Below, piece by piece: positions 63,926 to 64,000 of a DNA stretch of 64,000 nucleotides (position 1 is its first letter; the number at the start of each line of letters is the position of its first letter). The notes below the pieces were generated by a model, which was given only the letters and a program-made list of their open reading frames with translations, was not told the origin of the DNA and made no database searches. Position numbers and translations under genes: made by a program. This stretch comes from Linyphia triangularis (taxonomy: Eukaryota; Arthropoda; Arachnida; Araneae; Linyphiidae): assembly GCA_963978545.1 (NCBI GenBank), contig OZ021727.1:13147243-13211242 (forward strand), read 5' to 3'.

Positions 63926-64000
63926 GCACTCTTCCGTTAAATGGGTACCCGTTGGCGTAATTGACGTCAATGTTTACAGTTTGTTATAGGAATTAAAATG
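63926..64000 (+). mobile_element. TCTTCCGTT MITE, truncated by window end
   Basis: Begins CTCTTCCGTTAAATGGGTAC, matching the right terminus of the element at 4,611-4,834 read in reverse. It continues with CAATGTTTACAGTTTG and GTTATAGGAATT, also found in that element. The rest lies beyond the window. Confidence 0.65.

Overview
The window is AT-rich eukaryotic DNA, full of homopolymer runs, and almost certainly an intergenic or intronic stretch of a large, repeat-rich animal genome. The tRNA-derived SINEs, Tc1/mariner remnants and many small inverted-repeat elements fit an arthropod. Arachnid is only an impression; no host gene is present to confirm it. I find no intact protein-coding gene, rRNA, functional tRNA, operon or CRISPR array. 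Nearly all open reading frames are short, low-complexity or lie inside repeats.

Left part (1 to about 25,690): mostly unremarkable AT-rich sequence with embedded elements. These are a pogo/Tigger-like MITE (117-288), a near-perfect hairpin (1,387-1,436), a SINE with a 14-bp target-site duplication followed by three 166-bp tandem units (2,982-3,657), a MITE with TCTTCCGTT ends between two diverged 175-bp direct copies (4,411-5,027), two tandem dimers (6.0-6.4 kb and 8.36-8.73 kb), a decayed coding-like stretch (10,986-11,363), a fold-back element (11,813-12,160), a 97-nt hairpin (14,046-14,142), a second SINE with a 16-bp duplication (15,826-16,036), a 152-bp MITE (17,338-17,489), and a fold-back element with 108-bp arms (21,521-21,766).

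Central part (25,694-51,850): the main feature. A 22-bp minisatellite and its flank lead into a Tc1-like terminal inverted repeat at 27,168. After about 24.7 kb a matching inverted terminus at 51,850 closes the block, directly preceded by the decayed C-terminus of a Tc1-family transposase. Between the termini lie two tandem arrays built from the same ancestral sequence: about 19 units of ~480 bp (27.3-36.9 kb) and about 13 units of ~800 bp (39.0-51.6 kb). The units look exon-derived. They carry acceptor-like TTT...CAG tracts, GTAAGT-like donors and a peptide motif that recurs in diverged copies with partly synonymous changes. The flank, minisatellite and left terminus are repeated at 36,915-38,464, so an ~11.2-kb tandem segmental duplication underlies the two arrays. 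A 724-bp element with 20-bp terminal repeats and a TTAA duplication sits precisely inside a unit at 40,279-41,002.

Right part (51,853-64,000): T-rich ~250-bp tandem repeats with a perfect 18-bp-stem hairpin, a second pogo-like MITE, two copies of a ~1.1-kb dispersed repeat (54.9-56.0 kb and 59.7-61.6 kb, the latter interrupted by a ~700-bp insertion), a long (TA)n tract, two more MITEs, a 115-bp direct repeat, and the start of another TCTTCCGTT MITE cut off by the window end.

No genes act together here. The history read from the sequence is nested transposon insertion, satellite amplification inside a Tc1-like element, and segmental duplication.
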